The position numbers and the translations under genes were made by a program. From the NCBI GenBank assembly GCA_910588065.1, contig CAJUPZ010000007.1, forward strand, positions 1 through 64,000: a DNA stretch of 64,000 bases, in the 5' to 3' direction. This stretch comes from an uncultured Muribaculaceae bacterium (lineage in GTDB: Bacteria; Bacteroidota; Bacteroidia; Bacteroidales; Muribaculaceae). Below the pieces are notes generated by a model, which had not been told where the DNA came from, searched no databases, and saw only the letters and a list, made by a program, of their open reading frames with translations. Positions 26,079 to 34,830 of this stretch are shown in pieces (positions within the stretch are counted from its first letter, which is position 1; every line of letters starts with the position of its first letter).

Positions 26079-26522
26079 TCAATCGGGCAAAACTTCGCTT
26101 TTGAAGGTGCCGAGCAGGGAGAAAGTGAGCAGGTGGCCGCCTGAGAGGGTGAGCTCGTAGGCGGTTGTTTTCTTTTTTATCTTTACGATAGTGGCGTCGG
26201 CGTAGTTCTTGGATACATAGTTGCGTATGGCGCGCGGCACAATTGCTGAGGGAACCTCTTTTTTGCCGCAGTCCACCGAAGTCCATTTGCCGGCGTTGCT
26301 GAATTCGATTTTGGTGCCGTTTGTCAGTTTTACATCGTAGTCGGTCTTTTTCAGCAGGTGACGGTCAACCTTGATCATGCTTACCTTGGCTTTTGGAAAG
26401 TGCTCGTTGAGCATCTCGCGGGCGCTTTCGGGCAGAGCCTCGCGCTTGATTGTGTATTTGTCGGCTTTTGCGGCTCCTGCGCAGATGATGCTGATGCAGA
26501 TTGCAAGTAGAAATCTTTTCAT
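26079..26522 (-). CDS. PepSY-like secreted protein
   Basis: This encodes a 147-residue protein with a signal peptide (cleavage near residue 22, after AGAAKA) and two beta-alpha repeats of the PepSY-like type, including the AREMLNEHFPKAKV and AIRNYVSKNYADATI helices. The family occurs widely in the Bacteroidales periplasm; its role is unknown. It has its own -7 box (26558-26565, TAATTTTG). Confidence 0.8.
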   Translation of the reverse strand: MKRFLLAICISIICAGAAKADKYTIKREALPESAREMLNEHFPKAKVSMIKVDRHLLKKTDYDVKLTNGTKIEFSNAGKWTSVDCGKKEVPSAIVPRAIRNYVSKNYADATIVKIKKKTTAYELTLSGGHLLTFSLLGTFKSEVLPD

Positions 26523-26557
26523 TCGGTAATGTGTGTAAAGAGTGTGTAATTGGTGTG

Positions 26558-26565
26558 CAAAATTA
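26558..26565 (-). promoter_or_regulatory. Predicted -7 box of the PepSY-like gene
   Basis: TAATTTTG on the minus strand lies 36 bp before the start codon. Confidence 0.45.
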
Positions 26566-26616
26566 CAAAGCGGGGATTGACACCACAATACTCCGCTACG
26601 TAAATAAAGCAAAAAA

Positions 26617-26644
26617 AGGGCTACGCTTGTTAAGGCGCAGCCCT
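26617..26644 (-). terminator. Terminator after slyD
   Basis: A 10-bp stem with one mismatch (26617-26626 with 26635-26644) is followed on the minus strand by a long T run. Confidence 0.85.
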
Positions 26645-26671
26645 GAATGGGGTTGAAAATGTGTAAAGTTC

Positions 26672-27250
26672 TTAATGACAGCCGCAACCGCAGGAGTCGT
26701 GGTCATGGTCGCCGCAGCCGCAGTCATCGCCGCAGGAGTCGTGGTCGCATCCGCAACCGCAGCCGTGGGCGGGCTGAAGCTCCTCGGGGGTAGCGTCGCG
26801 CACGGTGATGATTTTGCCTTTGAAGCGCACATCCTTGCCTGCGAGGGGGTGGTTGAAGTCCATTTTCACGTGAGTGTCGGTAACCTCCTCCACAACACCG
26901 TTGATGCGGTAGCCGTCGGCGGTCATCATCGGAAGCACCGCACCGGGTTTGATGGTGTCGGAGTCGAATTTGCCCTCCACCTCAAAGATGTCTTTCTCAA
27001 GGGTTACAACCTGCTCGGGGTCGCGGGGACCGAAAGCCTCTTCGGCTTTCACGGCAACATCAAATTCCTGACCGGCCTCAAGGCCGTCGATGGCCACTTC
27101 GAGGGGGCGAATCATGCCGCGGGTCACACCGAAGACAATCTTTTCGGGGTCTTCGGCGTCGGTCTGGTGGACGAGTTTCTCGCCCTGCGGGGTCACTTCA
27201 TAAAGGTCGTAGCCCAGCTCTACATATTTTCCGGGTTGAATTTTTTCCAT
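26672..27250 (-). CDS. slyD: SlyD-like FKBP prolyl isomerase with metal-binding tail
   Basis: This 192-residue cytoplasmic peptidyl-prolyl isomerase has an FKBP domain split by an insert-in-flap, including the MDFNHPLAGKDVRFKG signature. The last 30 or so residues are a Cys/His/Gly/Asp-rich tail (repeated CGCG, DHDHD and DSCG), the nickel-binding region of SlyD that supports metallo-enzyme maturation and folding. Confidence 0.93.
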   Translation of the reverse strand: MEKIQPGKYVELGYDLYEVTPQGEKLVHQTDAEDPEKIVFGVTRGMIRPLEVAIDGLEAGQEFDVAVKAEEAFGPRDPEQVVTLEKDIFEVEGKFDSDTIKPGAVLPMMTADGYRINGVVEEVTDTHVKMDFNHPLAGKDVRFKGKIITVRDATPEELQPAHGCGCGCDHDSCGDDCGCGDHDHDSCGCGCH

Positions 27251-27383
27251 ATCTGTTTAATTAATAGTTTTAGAATTAATGTTAGCAAAAACCGTGCCAG
27301 TCAAAACGGTTCTGAGTCTCCTTATATATAATAAAGGTGTAGGACCGGCAAAGATTTTTTCTCAATTGGTAATAAAACGCTTT

Positions 27384-27908
27384 TCAGTGGGTAAATGTTT
27401 GCTCAACGGTGTCAAACAGGTTCTGACAGCCGTCCTGCAGCAGGTCCAGCACCAGCTCGAAGCCTTCGGCGCCTTCGTAATAGGGGTCAGGCACATGGTC
27501 GTAGCGGGTGGCGAGGGTGAAAAAGCGAGCCATAGGCACTATCTTGGCCTCAGCTTGCGGTGACGGAGCCAAGGCTCTTAGATTACGCTCGTTAGACGCG
27601 TCCATCGGCACAATGATGTCAAAGTCGTCGAAGTCGGAAAGGCACACTTGCCTGCATCTGTGGGTAAGATTCAGTCCCCGGCGGCGCGCGTGTGCTCTCA
27701 TGCGCGGGTCAGGCAGGTCGCCTATGTGGTAGTTGCCTGTCCCGGCGGAATCGATAACCCATCGGGCGGGGTTGCCCTGACTGTCCACAATCTCTTTCAT
27801 CACCCCCTCGGCGGCCGGGCTGCGGCAGATATTGCCAAGGCACACAAAAAGCACCTTCACAGGGCCGTCGGATGGTAGCGGAGGGAGAATGAATGAGGGT
27901 ATAATCAT
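27384..27908 (-). CDS. Low-molecular-weight protein tyrosine phosphatase
   Basis: This 174-residue phosphatase has the CX5R loop in VCLGNICRSP near the N-terminus and the general acid Asp in the DPYYEG motif. It overlaps lpxB by 4 bp. Bacterial members often control tyrosine kinases of capsule or exopolysaccharide synthesis, but no kinase is nearby, so the substrate is unknown. Confidence 0.93.
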   Translation of the reverse strand: MIIPSFILPPLPSDGPVKVLFVCLGNICRSPAAEGVMKEIVDSQGNPARWVIDSAGTGNYHIGDLPDPRMRAHARRRGLNLTHRCRQVCLSDFDDFDIIVPMDASNERNLRALAPSPQAEAKIVPMARFFTLATRYDHVPDPYYEGAEGFELVLDLLQDGCQNLFDTVEQTFTH

Positions 27909-29029
27909 GATTTCAAGTCTTTTATAATGGTTAAGGCGGCTCGTTGAGATGCTCCGTGGGCGCCAAGGCGTGCCCGCATATCCTTGTAGCCGTCAAGCAT
28001 CGCGGCGCGCTCGCTGTGGCCTGGCAATATCGATGTCAGCTCCGCATCCACGGCATCGGCGGTGCAGAGGTGCACCAGCATCTCGGCGATGACGCGCTTG
28101 TTGGCGATGAGGTTTGGCAGCGACACAAAAGGTATGTGGAGCACCATTTTCATAAGGTTGTAGCTGAGGCGTGAGCCGTTGGCTCGGTAGCATACAACCT
28201 GAGGCGTGCCGATGAGCGCGCATTCGAGGGTTGCTGTGCCGGATGTCACAAGAGCTGCTTCGGACACTGCCATCAGTGCGAAAGTGGAGCCGTAGACAAC
28301 CGGTATGTCAGCCGCACAGCCGTAGTCGGCATCGCTTCTGCCGGGAGCTCCGGCGATAACCGGCTGCAATTCAGGGTGGCGGCGCGCCACCTCGGCCATT
28401 ATCGGCAGATTGTTGCGTATCTCCCCTCTGCGGCTGCCCGGCACAAGGGCGAGGAGCGGTTTGCCGGAGTCAAGTGAATTGTCGGCGCAAAACTGATCTT
28501 TACCGGGCGTTTCAGCAAGCTTTGCATCTACCTCCTCAAGGCTCGGATTGCCTACATACACAGCCTCCATGCCGTGGCGGCGATAGAATTCCACCTCAAA
28601 TGGCAGTATGCAGAGCATTTTGCTGACATACTTGCGCAGCGCCTTTACGCGATATTCCTTCCAGGCCCATACTTTCGGCGATATATACCAGTAAACCGGT
28701 ATTCCGAGGGCGCTCGCTTCTTTTGCCAGCTTCAGGTTGAAGCTTGGATAGTCGACAGCTATGAAGCAGTCGGCTCCTGATGAGGCGAGAGCCGTTTTGG
28801 CGGTGCGGAGGTTGGCGGAGATTGTGCGCAGATTGCGCAGCACTTCGCTGAACCCCATGAATGCCATGCGGCTGTAGTGGATTTGCGGCTCGCATCCGGC
28901 CACAGCCTTCATCATGTCTCCGCCGAGGTATGTGAACCGGGCATCGGCATCCATGCGTGCCAGCTCTGCCATGAGCCTGCTTGCATGGAGGTCGCCTGAG
29001 GGTTCGCCTGCGCAAATGAAGTAGTGCAT
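27905..29029 (-). CDS. lpxB: Lipid-A-disaccharide synthase
   Basis: This 374-residue GT19 enzyme makes the disaccharide core of lipid A from UDP-diacylglucosamine and lipid X. The N-terminal GEPSGD motif and the C-terminal VTSGTATLECAL segment are conserved family marks. It is squeezed between an alpha-fucosidase gene 12 bp upstream and a phosphatase overlapping by 4 bp, an unusual neighbourhood since lpxB often lies beside surE in this order; surE is 9 kb away. Confidence 0.94.
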   Translation of the reverse strand: MHYFICAGEPSGDLHASRLMAELARMDADARFTYLGGDMMKAVAGCEPQIHYSRMAFMGFSEVLRNLRTISANLRTAKTALASSGADCFIAVDYPSFNLKLAKEASALGIPVYWYISPKVWAWKEYRVKALRKYVSKMLCILPFEVEFYRRHGMEAVYVGNPSLEEVDAKLAETPGKDQFCADNSLDSGKPLLALVPGSRRGEIRNNLPIMAEVARRHPELQPVIAGAPGRSDADYGCAADIPVVYGSTFALMAVSEAALVTSGTATLECALIGTPQVVCYRANGSRLSYNLMKMVLHIPFVSLPNLIANKRVIAEMLVHLCTADAVDAELTSILPGHSERAAMLDGYKDMRARLGAHGASQRAALTIIKDLKS

Positions 29030-29041
29030 GCCGGTGGGTTG

Positions 29042-31456
29042 TTATCTGAGGGTTATGCTGCCGCCGGCGGGTATGGTGACTCTGCGTTTTTTGCCGTTGT
29101 AGCCAACTGTTGTGGTGGCTCCTTTTTCAGATGTGAGAGTAGCTTGGGTCACTTTACCGTCAGCCCAGTCGATGTCCACCTCTATGCCGCCGCGTGCGCG
29201 CAGTCCTTTGATACTGCCTTGGGCCCACTGCTGAGGCAGCGCGGGGAGCAGGGTTACGGTTGTGGGGGTGGACTGCAGCAGCATCTCGGCAACTCCGGCG
29301 GTGCCTCCGAAGTTAGAGTCGATCTGGAAAGGGGAGTGGGCGCCGAGCAGGTTGGGGTATGTGCCGCCACCTCTGCGGGCATCTTCTCCTCTGTAGCCGT
29401 CGGGGCTCACATATTTAAGGAGTGTGCGGTATGTTTTGTAGGCTCTGTCGGCATCGAGCAAGCGCGCGAATAGGCTGATGCGCCATCCGGTGCTCCATCC
29501 GGTTGTCTTGTCACCCTTGATTTCGAGGGTGCGCTCGGCGGCCTGAGCGAGCTTGGGGTCGGATGCGGGGGTGATGTGTCGGCCGGGGTATATGCCGAAT
29601 AGGTGGCTCTGATGGCGGTGGGTCGGCTCGGCATCCTCCCAGTCGTGGAACCACTCCTGGAGATTGCCTTTAGCTCCAACCTGATAGGGGTGCAGCTTTT
29701 TGAGAGTGCGGTCTATGCGTGCGCGGAGCTCTTTGTCTACGCCGAGGGTCTTGGCAGCGTCGCGGGTGTCGGCGAGGCATTGGCGCACCATCGCCAGGTC
29801 GGCTGTGGCGCCGTACAGGGTGGCCCCTCTGTAGCCGTCGGGGGCTATGTAGATGTTTTCGGGAGATGTGCCGGGCGATGTTATCAACTCGCCGTTGCGC
29901 TCAATCAGCCAGTCGAGGCAGAAAAGCGCTGCGCCTTTGAGTGCGGGATACATCTCTTTCAGTTCCTCCTTGTTGCCGGTGAAGAGGTAGTGGTCCCAGA
30001 GGTGTGTTGCCAGCCATGCGCCACCCATGGTCCAGTTTGCCCAGCAGGGGTGTCCCACGTTGAGACCCACCGGATTTGTGGTGGCCCATATGTCGGAATT
30101 CTGTCCGAGCGCCCATCCGCCGTTGTCAACGCCGTAGTAGCTCCGGGCTGTTGCCTGACCCGCATTTTCGGTCGACAGATTGGAGATAAACGAGATAAGG
30201 GGAGCTGTGAGCTCGCTGAGGTTTGTCACCTCGGCAGGCCAATAATTCTCCTCAAGGTTGATATTGGTTGTGTAGTTTGAGCTCCACGGCGGCAGCAGCG
30301 ATTCGTTCCAGAGTCCCTGCAGGTTTGCGGGCACTCCGTTTGTGCGGCTGCTTGATATGAGAAGATAGCGGCCATATTGGAAAAAGAGCTCTTCCAGATC
30401 GGGGTTCACACCGGCGCTGTCGGTGTAAATCAGCAGCTGCTCGTCGGTTGGAAGGGCGGCAATGGCGGGGTCGGTTGTGCCGAGGTTGAGGCTCACTCTG
30501 TCGAAAAGTCGCTTGTAGTCAGCGATATGCCGCTGCTTCAGTGCGTCATATCCGAGGGCGGCGGCAGCTTTTATGCGGTTTTGTGCAAGGGTTTTGTAGT
30601 CTTTGCCCTGTGTGGCGGGGTTTTTGTCAAAGCCGTTGAAGCTGGTGGCGTTTGTGAGAATCAGCGTGAGCTGTCTCACTCCTTCGGCTTTCAACTGTCC
30701 CGATTCGGTAGCTTTCACGGAGCCGCCGGTGGGAATTGCCTTGACGATGGTGCGGAAGCGGGTGCCGCGGTCAGGGTCGTATGAGTGTTTTTCTTTGCCG
30801 TTGCTGTTGTAGTAGCCCGGCAGCGAGGCGTAGGCAGCGTAGCCGGTGCTCACAAGTTCATCGCCTTTTGCAACCACCGAATGGGGCAGTTTGCTGTCGA
30901 GAGATATCACGGCGTTGATGCCGGCGGGGTCGGCGGTGGTGAGGCGTATTGCAATAACAGAATCGGGCGCGGATGCGAAATACTCGGTATTTACCTTGTA
31001 GCCGTTTGCGGTGTAGCTTGCCGATGCGAGCGAATTGTCAATATCAAGCTGGCGGCGGTAGTCGGCCGGAAGTTTCACAGGCCGGTTCATATAGTCAATC
31101 TTCAGGGTGCCGAGCGGCTGATAGTTATCGGTGTAGTGCCCCTGCACCTTAAGCTGCAGGGAGTCAGCGGCGCGATAGTCTTCGCGAGCCAGGGCGGCGC
31201 GTATCTCGGGGATAGCCTTGAAGGCATCCGGAGTGGTGACACCGCTTTCCGGCTCACCGGTCCAGAGGGTTATGTCGTTGAGCGACAGCCGTTCTCCATT
31301 CTGGTTGCCATACACAATGGCTCCGATATTGCCGTTGCCAATAACAAAAGCCTCCTCAAAGAAGGTGGCGGGGCGGTTGTAATGAAGTACGTTGCCTGCG
31401 CAGATGGAGCAGGTAGCGGCGGCAATTGCCGCAATCAGCATAATAGGTTTTTTCAT
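29042..31456 (-). CDS. GH95 alpha-L-fucosidase
   Basis: This 804-residue glycosidase starts at the ATG at 31456, followed by a signal peptide ending near residue 20. Catalytic groups of GH95 align: Asn398 and Asn400 in TTNINLEENYW (nucleophile activation), the general acid Glu533 in TSPGTSPEN, and Asp713 in FQIDSNFGG. It should release alpha-1,2-fucose from mucin or milk glycans; some GH95 members instead act on L-galactose. It is upstream of lpxB with only 12 bp between them. Confidence 0.93.
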   Translation of the reverse strand: MKKPIMLIAAIAAATCSICAGNVLHYNRPATFFEEAFVIGNGNIGAIVYGNQNGERLSLNDITLWTGEPESGVTTPDAFKAIPEIRAALAREDYRAADSLQLKVQGHYTDNYQPLGTLKIDYMNRPVKLPADYRRQLDIDNSLASASYTANGYKVNTEYFASAPDSVIAIRLTTADPAGINAVISLDSKLPHSVVAKGDELVSTGYAAYASLPGYYNSNGKEKHSYDPDRGTRFRTIVKAIPTGGSVKATESGQLKAEGVRQLTLILTNATSFNGFDKNPATQGKDYKTLAQNRIKAAAALGYDALKQRHIADYKRLFDRVSLNLGTTDPAIAALPTDEQLLIYTDSAGVNPDLEELFFQYGRYLLISSSRTNGVPANLQGLWNESLLPPWSSNYTTNINLEENYWPAEVTNLSELTAPLISFISNLSTENAGQATARSYYGVDNGGWALGQNSDIWATTNPVGLNVGHPCWANWTMGGAWLATHLWDHYLFTGNKEELKEMYPALKGAALFCLDWLIERNGELITSPGTSPENIYIAPDGYRGATLYGATADLAMVRQCLADTRDAAKTLGVDKELRARIDRTLKKLHPYQVGAKGNLQEWFHDWEDAEPTHRHQSHLFGIYPGRHITPASDPKLAQAAERTLEIKGDKTTGWSTGWRISLFARLLDADRAYKTYRTLLKYVSPDGYRGEDARRGGGTYPNLLGAHSPFQIDSNFGGTAGVAEMLLQSTPTTVTLLPALPQQWAQGSIKGLRARGGIEVDIDWADGKVTQATLTSEKGATTTVGYNGKKRRVTIPAGGSITLR

Positions 31457-31477
31457 GACTTTGGAGGTAATAAAGTA

Positions 31478-31507
31478 CAAATATACGACAACTTGGCCGC
31501 TATTCCA
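31478..31507 (-). promoter_or_regulatory. Promoter of the fucosidase-lpxB unit
   Basis: The minus strand has TTG (31507-31505), 19 nt, then TATATTTG (31485-31478), a good match to the Bacteroidota -33/-7 layout. It overlaps the divergent promoter of the Panacea locus. Confidence 0.6.
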
Positions 31508-31525
31508 AATTCTTTTGTATATTTG
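31493..31525 (+). promoter_or_regulatory. Promoter of the Panacea locus
   Basis: TTG at 31493-31495 and TATATTTG at 31518-31525 (spacing 22) lie 58 bp upstream of the Panacea start. Confidence 0.5.
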
Positions 31526-31583
31526 CAGAAAGAATTAAACCGCAGAAAAATTCATGCGTTAGATTAGGAAAGGACAAGCGCCA

Positions 31584-32135
31584 ATGACAAAATTTGATAG
31601 CAAAAAACTCACAGAGTTGGTTCTGTATATCCTTTGCAAGACTGGTGGAGTTGATTTCTACCACGTATTCAAAATTATCTATTTTGCTGAGATGGAACAT
31701 CTTGCAAAATGGGGTAGCGGTATCGTGCCCGATGAGTTTTGCGCTTTGAAATATGGTCCTGTTCCCACACATCTCTATGTTGCGGTGAAGGAATTGGGTC
31801 ATTCGCGTATGAAGCTTTCTGAAGAACTGTCGAAAGTGGTTAAGTTTGCAGGCGAAGATGCGCCAAATGTGCTTCTGCCCAGGAGAGATGCTAATGTGGA
31901 TTTTCTTTCAAGGTCGGAGATTGATGTGTTGGATCGGTCCATCACAGAGCATGAATCCATGACTTTCGGACAGCTCATGAGAAAATCTCATGACGCGGCC
32001 TGGGATGAGGCTAACAGGCGTGTAAATGGCACAAATGTGATTTCTCCAATATCAATGGCAAAGGTTATGAATGCCGATGAGGCCATGTTGGAGTACATTG
32101 AAGAGCAGATGCAAATAGAAGCAGCACTCAGATGA
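31584..32135 (+). CDS. Panacea-domain (SocA/DUF4065-like) protein, probable antitoxin
   Basis: This 183-residue protein resembles the Panacea (DUF4065, SocA-like) family: an N-terminal helical segment with VLYILCKTGGVDFYHVFKI, then AKWGSGIVPDEFCALKYGPVP, the family core. Panacea proteins are known as antitoxins for many unrelated toxins. The partner gene overlaps by 4 bp (ATGA), the usual coupling of such loci. The base composition is more AT-rich than its neighbours, suggesting transfer. Confidence 0.82.
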   Translation: MTKFDSKKLTELVLYILCKTGGVDFYHVFKIIYFAEMEHLAKWGSGIVPDEFCALKYGPVPTHLYVAVKELGHSRMKLSEELSKVVKFAGEDAPNVLLPRRDANVDFLSRSEIDVLDRSITEHESMTFGQLMRKSHDAAWDEANRRVNGTNVISPISMAKVMNADEAMLEYIEEQMQIEAALR

Positions 32136-32584
32136 TAAAAATTTCAGATGCTCTCGATGAGGATGGGCTTTCTCAGTTAGCAGCCCGAACGGTTAAAATC
32201 GGCGATGTCTATGAAATCACGATGACCGAGACAAACGGCATCAAGCCAAAGCCCGGTGATGCTTCAAGAGACAAATATTTTGTCGTACTTGGTTTTGATT
32301 CTGAAGGAGTGGCATACGGTGGCGTTATAATCAACTCGCAAATCAATAAGAATCTACCCGGTTACATTAAGATGTACCACATGCCCATAAAGTAATCTAA
32401 GTATCCTTTCCTGCGATATGATTCTTTTGTCGATTGTGTCCAGCTAAAGAGGGCATATCCTCATAAATTCAACGAATGGAATTATCTGGGCGAGATTGAT
32501 GAGTGTGATGTTGAGCTGATAATCGGCACAATCAAGGAGAGTCCGCGTGAAAGTGCCGGGCATTTGGCTCAATATGGTTTATGA
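32132..32584 (+). pseudogene. Panacea partner, possible MazF/PemK-like toxin, interrupted by a stop
   Basis: The frame begins at 32132 and runs 87 codons (RTVKIGDVYEITM and DKYFVVLGFDSEG resemble the SH3-like barrel of PemK/MazF toxins), then meets TAA at 32393-32395. The same frame stays open for 62 further codons to a TGA at 32582-32584, encoding SKYPFLRYDSFVDCVQLK and beyond, so the full product would be about 150 residues. A single CAA-to-TAA change would explain this. It may be an inactivated toxin; a short 87-residue product or readthrough is possible. The family assignment is tentative. Confidence 0.6.
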
Positions 32585-32623
32585 CCTCTAATCCGTCACA
32601 CGGCGGATGATTCATCGGAGGAG

Positions 32624-32642
32624 GACGTCGGAGACGCCTGAG
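32624..32642 (-). repeat. Dispersed 19-nt sequence also found at 63193
   Basis: The reverse complement of 32624-32642 matches 63193-63211 at 17 of 19 positions (core CGTCTCCGACG). It lies in a non-coding gap downstream of the Panacea locus. It may be a small dispersed repeat or chance. Confidence 0.35.
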
Positions 32643-32725
32643 CGCCCGGTGGATGATGTGGGCGCGATATCCCCTCCTCACACACGAAGGAGGAAAAATG
32701 AATTTTGAAATTTGGGGCTAAACTC

Positions 32726-32756
32726 TTGACAAGCGGGTTTTAATGTTGTATCTTTG
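32726..32756 (+). promoter_or_regulatory. Strong promoter of ftsX, nearly leaderless
   Basis: TTG (32726-32728), 20 nt, and TATCTTTG (32749-32756) fit the consensus well. The ftsX ATG is 9 bp after the -7 box, so the transcript would have almost no leader. Confidence 0.65.
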
Positions 32757-32764
32757 CAACTTGC

Positions 32765-33643
32765 ATGAAGAATAGTAAAAGAAAATCGTTGCCGATACTC
32801 GGTTCGCAACTCACTGCAACAGTGAGTGTTGCGCTTGTGCTTCTTGTCCTCGGCGTGATTGCGCTGATGGGTATCGCGGCCAGAAATGCCGGCGAAGATA
32901 TCCGTTCGCGCATAGGTTTTGTCGTGATAATGGATGAAAATGCGTCTGAAAGCCAGACTGCAGCTTTGAAAAGTCTGTGGCAAAACGCTCCGTATGTGTC
33001 GCTGGTGAGATACTCCTCAGCCGATGAGGTGCTCAGCAGATGGAATTCAACCATGGCGGAGGAGGGTGACAGTATAACGGCTCTCCTCGGTATCAATCCT
33101 TTCTTCCCCGAATTCGAGGTGGCGGTAAAGCCAAGATATGCTTCAATGGATTCGATTGAAAAAATTGTTGCGCCGCTGCGCAAGCTCGAAGGGGTGGGGG
33201 AGATAAAGCTGCAGGGCGATATGGTGCGCTCCATCAACGCTACGGTCAATTCGCTCGCTGTGATTCTCACCATCGTGGCGGCGGCATTGCTACTGATATC
33301 GTTTGTGCTGATAAACAACACTATCCGTCTCAGCGTCTACGCCCGCCGCTTCTCAATCCACACCATGAAGCTGGTCGGTGCCACCGCAGGGTTTATACGC
33401 AGGCCGTTCATATTGTCGAATATCGGCAACGGCGTGGTGGCCGGGGTGATTGCTGTGGGAGTGCTGTGCGGGGCGCTTTACTATGCCGGTTCGGTTGAGC
33501 CGGAGATTGCCCGCATGATTACATGGGCTGAGGCAGCGGTGGTGTTTTGCGCGGTTGTGGTTGTAGGTGTTATTATATGCACTCTGTCGGCGCTGTTCGC
33601 CACAAACCGCTACCTGAAGCTCGGCTACGACGATATGTTCTGA
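32765..33643 (+). CDS. ftsX: Cell-division protein FtsX
   Basis: This 292-residue membrane protein is the permease partner of FtsE and links division to peptidoglycan hydrolase activation. One membrane helix lies near residues 20-40, followed by a periplasmic domain to about residue 155 and three C-terminal helices, with the conserved NTIRLSVYARR segment and IHTMKLVGA after helix two. No ftsE is adjacent, as is common in Bacteroidota. It heads the ftsX-DUF3098-uppP-truB-queA run. Confidence 0.93.
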   Translation: MKNSKRKSLPILGSQLTATVSVALVLLVLGVIALMGIAARNAGEDIRSRIGFVVIMDENASESQTAALKSLWQNAPYVSLVRYSSADEVLSRWNSTMAEEGDSITALLGINPFFPEFEVAVKPRYASMDSIEKIVAPLRKLEGVGEIKLQGDMVRSINATVNSLAVILTIVAAALLLISFVLINNTIRLSVYARRFSIHTMKLVGATAGFIRRPFILSNIGNGVVAGVIAVGVLCGALYYAGSVEPEIARMITWAEAAVVFCAVVVVGVIICTLSALFATNRYLKLGYDDMF

Positions 33644-33660
33644 TTACCCTTTATATAATA

Positions 33661-33978
33661 ATGTATATGATTTCTCCTGATAAGCATAAAAAAACAGTTT
33701 CCGAGGCCGATGAACGCCTCGTCAAGGAGCCGGATTTCCAGATGCCGCTCTGCCGCATCAATTTTATTCTCATGGCCGTTGCCGCGCTGATGATTGTCGG
33801 CGGCTTTCTGCTGATGACCGGTGCACCCGCGACCGCCGAGGCTTTCAATCCCGATATTTTCAGCACACGCCGCATTGTTGTAGGCCCTACAATCGCGTTC
33901 CTTGGATTTGTATTCATGGGTGTGGCCATAATGTGGACCGGCAAAAAGCATAAAAACGAAATTAAAGATAACGAATGA
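33661..33978 (+). CDS. DUF3098 membrane protein
   Basis: This 105-residue protein has two membrane helices, a CRINFILMAVAALMIVGGF segment and a second near residues 72-92, and a charged C-terminal tail. Its place between ftsX and uppP matches the conserved DUF3098 position in Bacteroidota. A second in-frame ATG lies at 33667. The function is unknown, with envelope biogenesis inferred from neighbours. Confidence 0.82.
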   Translation: MYMISPDKHKKTVSEADERLVKEPDFQMPLCRINFILMAVAALMIVGGFLLMTGAPATAEAFNPDIFSTRRIVVGPTIAFLGFVFMGVAIMWTGKKHKNEIKDNE

Positions 33979-34808
33979 GCTGGCTTGACGCGCTGATAAT
34001 GGGCATAGTGCAAGGCTTGGCGGAATACTTGCCTGTAAGCTCAAGCGGTCACCTCGAGATTTTCCGCGAGATTCTCGGCATCGACCTCAGTGGTGCCGAG
34101 GCGCTTGAATTTGACGTGGCGCTTCACGTGGCCACAGTGTTGAGCACAATCGTTGTGCTATGGAGAGAGTTTCTGCCTCTGTGCACCTCTTTCTTCACCC
34201 TGAGGTTCGACTCCAATTTCACGTATGTGTGCAAAATCCTTGTATCATGCATCCCTGTCGCTATAGTGGGGCTATGCTTCAAGGATGTGGTGGAGAGCTT
34301 TTTCGGCACAAACCTCACTCTCGTGGGAGTATGCCTCATAGTCACGGCGGCTCTCCTCTGCTTCGCTTACTTTTTCCGCACTCGCAGCGAGAATACGCAC
34401 GCCACCAAGGATATTCCCGAAACCAAGGCTGACACATCAATATCATGGATCACAGCCATTGCAATGGGTATTGCCCAGGCTGTGGCAGTGCTCCCGGGCC
34501 TCAGCCGCTCCGGCTCTACAATCGCCACCGGCATCACCGCCGGGGCAAACCGCGCCGCTGTTGCCCGCTTCTCTTTCTTCATGGTGATAATACCTATCCT
34601 CGGTGAGGCTCTGCTTGGTCTGAAAGATATGGCAAGCGAGGGCTACACAAGTTCGGTTGGCGCAATTCCCCTCACAATCGGCTTTTTAGCCGCTTTTGCT
34701 GTGGGGTGTGCTGCATGCAAATGGATGATAGAGCTTGTAAAGAAAGGCAAGCTGGTGTGGTTTGCGCTTTATTGCGTGGCTATGGGTATTGTCTGCATTC
34801 TGTGGTAA
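33975..34808 (+). CDS. uppP: Undecaprenyl-diphosphatase
   Basis: This 277-residue membrane enzyme recycles the lipid carrier for peptidoglycan and other envelope polymers and confers bacitracin tolerance. Both catalytic motifs are present: GLAEYLPVSSSGHL near the N-terminus and PGLSRSGSTIATG in the middle. The start overlaps DUF3098 by 4 bp (ATGA). Confidence 0.96.
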   Translation: MSWLDALIMGIVQGLAEYLPVSSSGHLEIFREILGIDLSGAEALEFDVALHVATVLSTIVVLWREFLPLCTSFFTLRFDSNFTYVCKILVSCIPVAIVGLCFKDVVESFFGTNLTLVGVCLIVTAALLCFAYFFRTRSENTHATKDIPETKADTSISWITAIAMGIAQAVAVLPGLSRSGSTIATGITAGANRAAVARFSFFMVIIPILGEALLGLKDMASEGYTSSVGAIPLTIGFLAAFAVGCAACKWMIELVKKGKLVWFALYCVAMGIVCILW

Positions 34809-34830
34809 TGGTTAACTGAAGGCATTGAGT

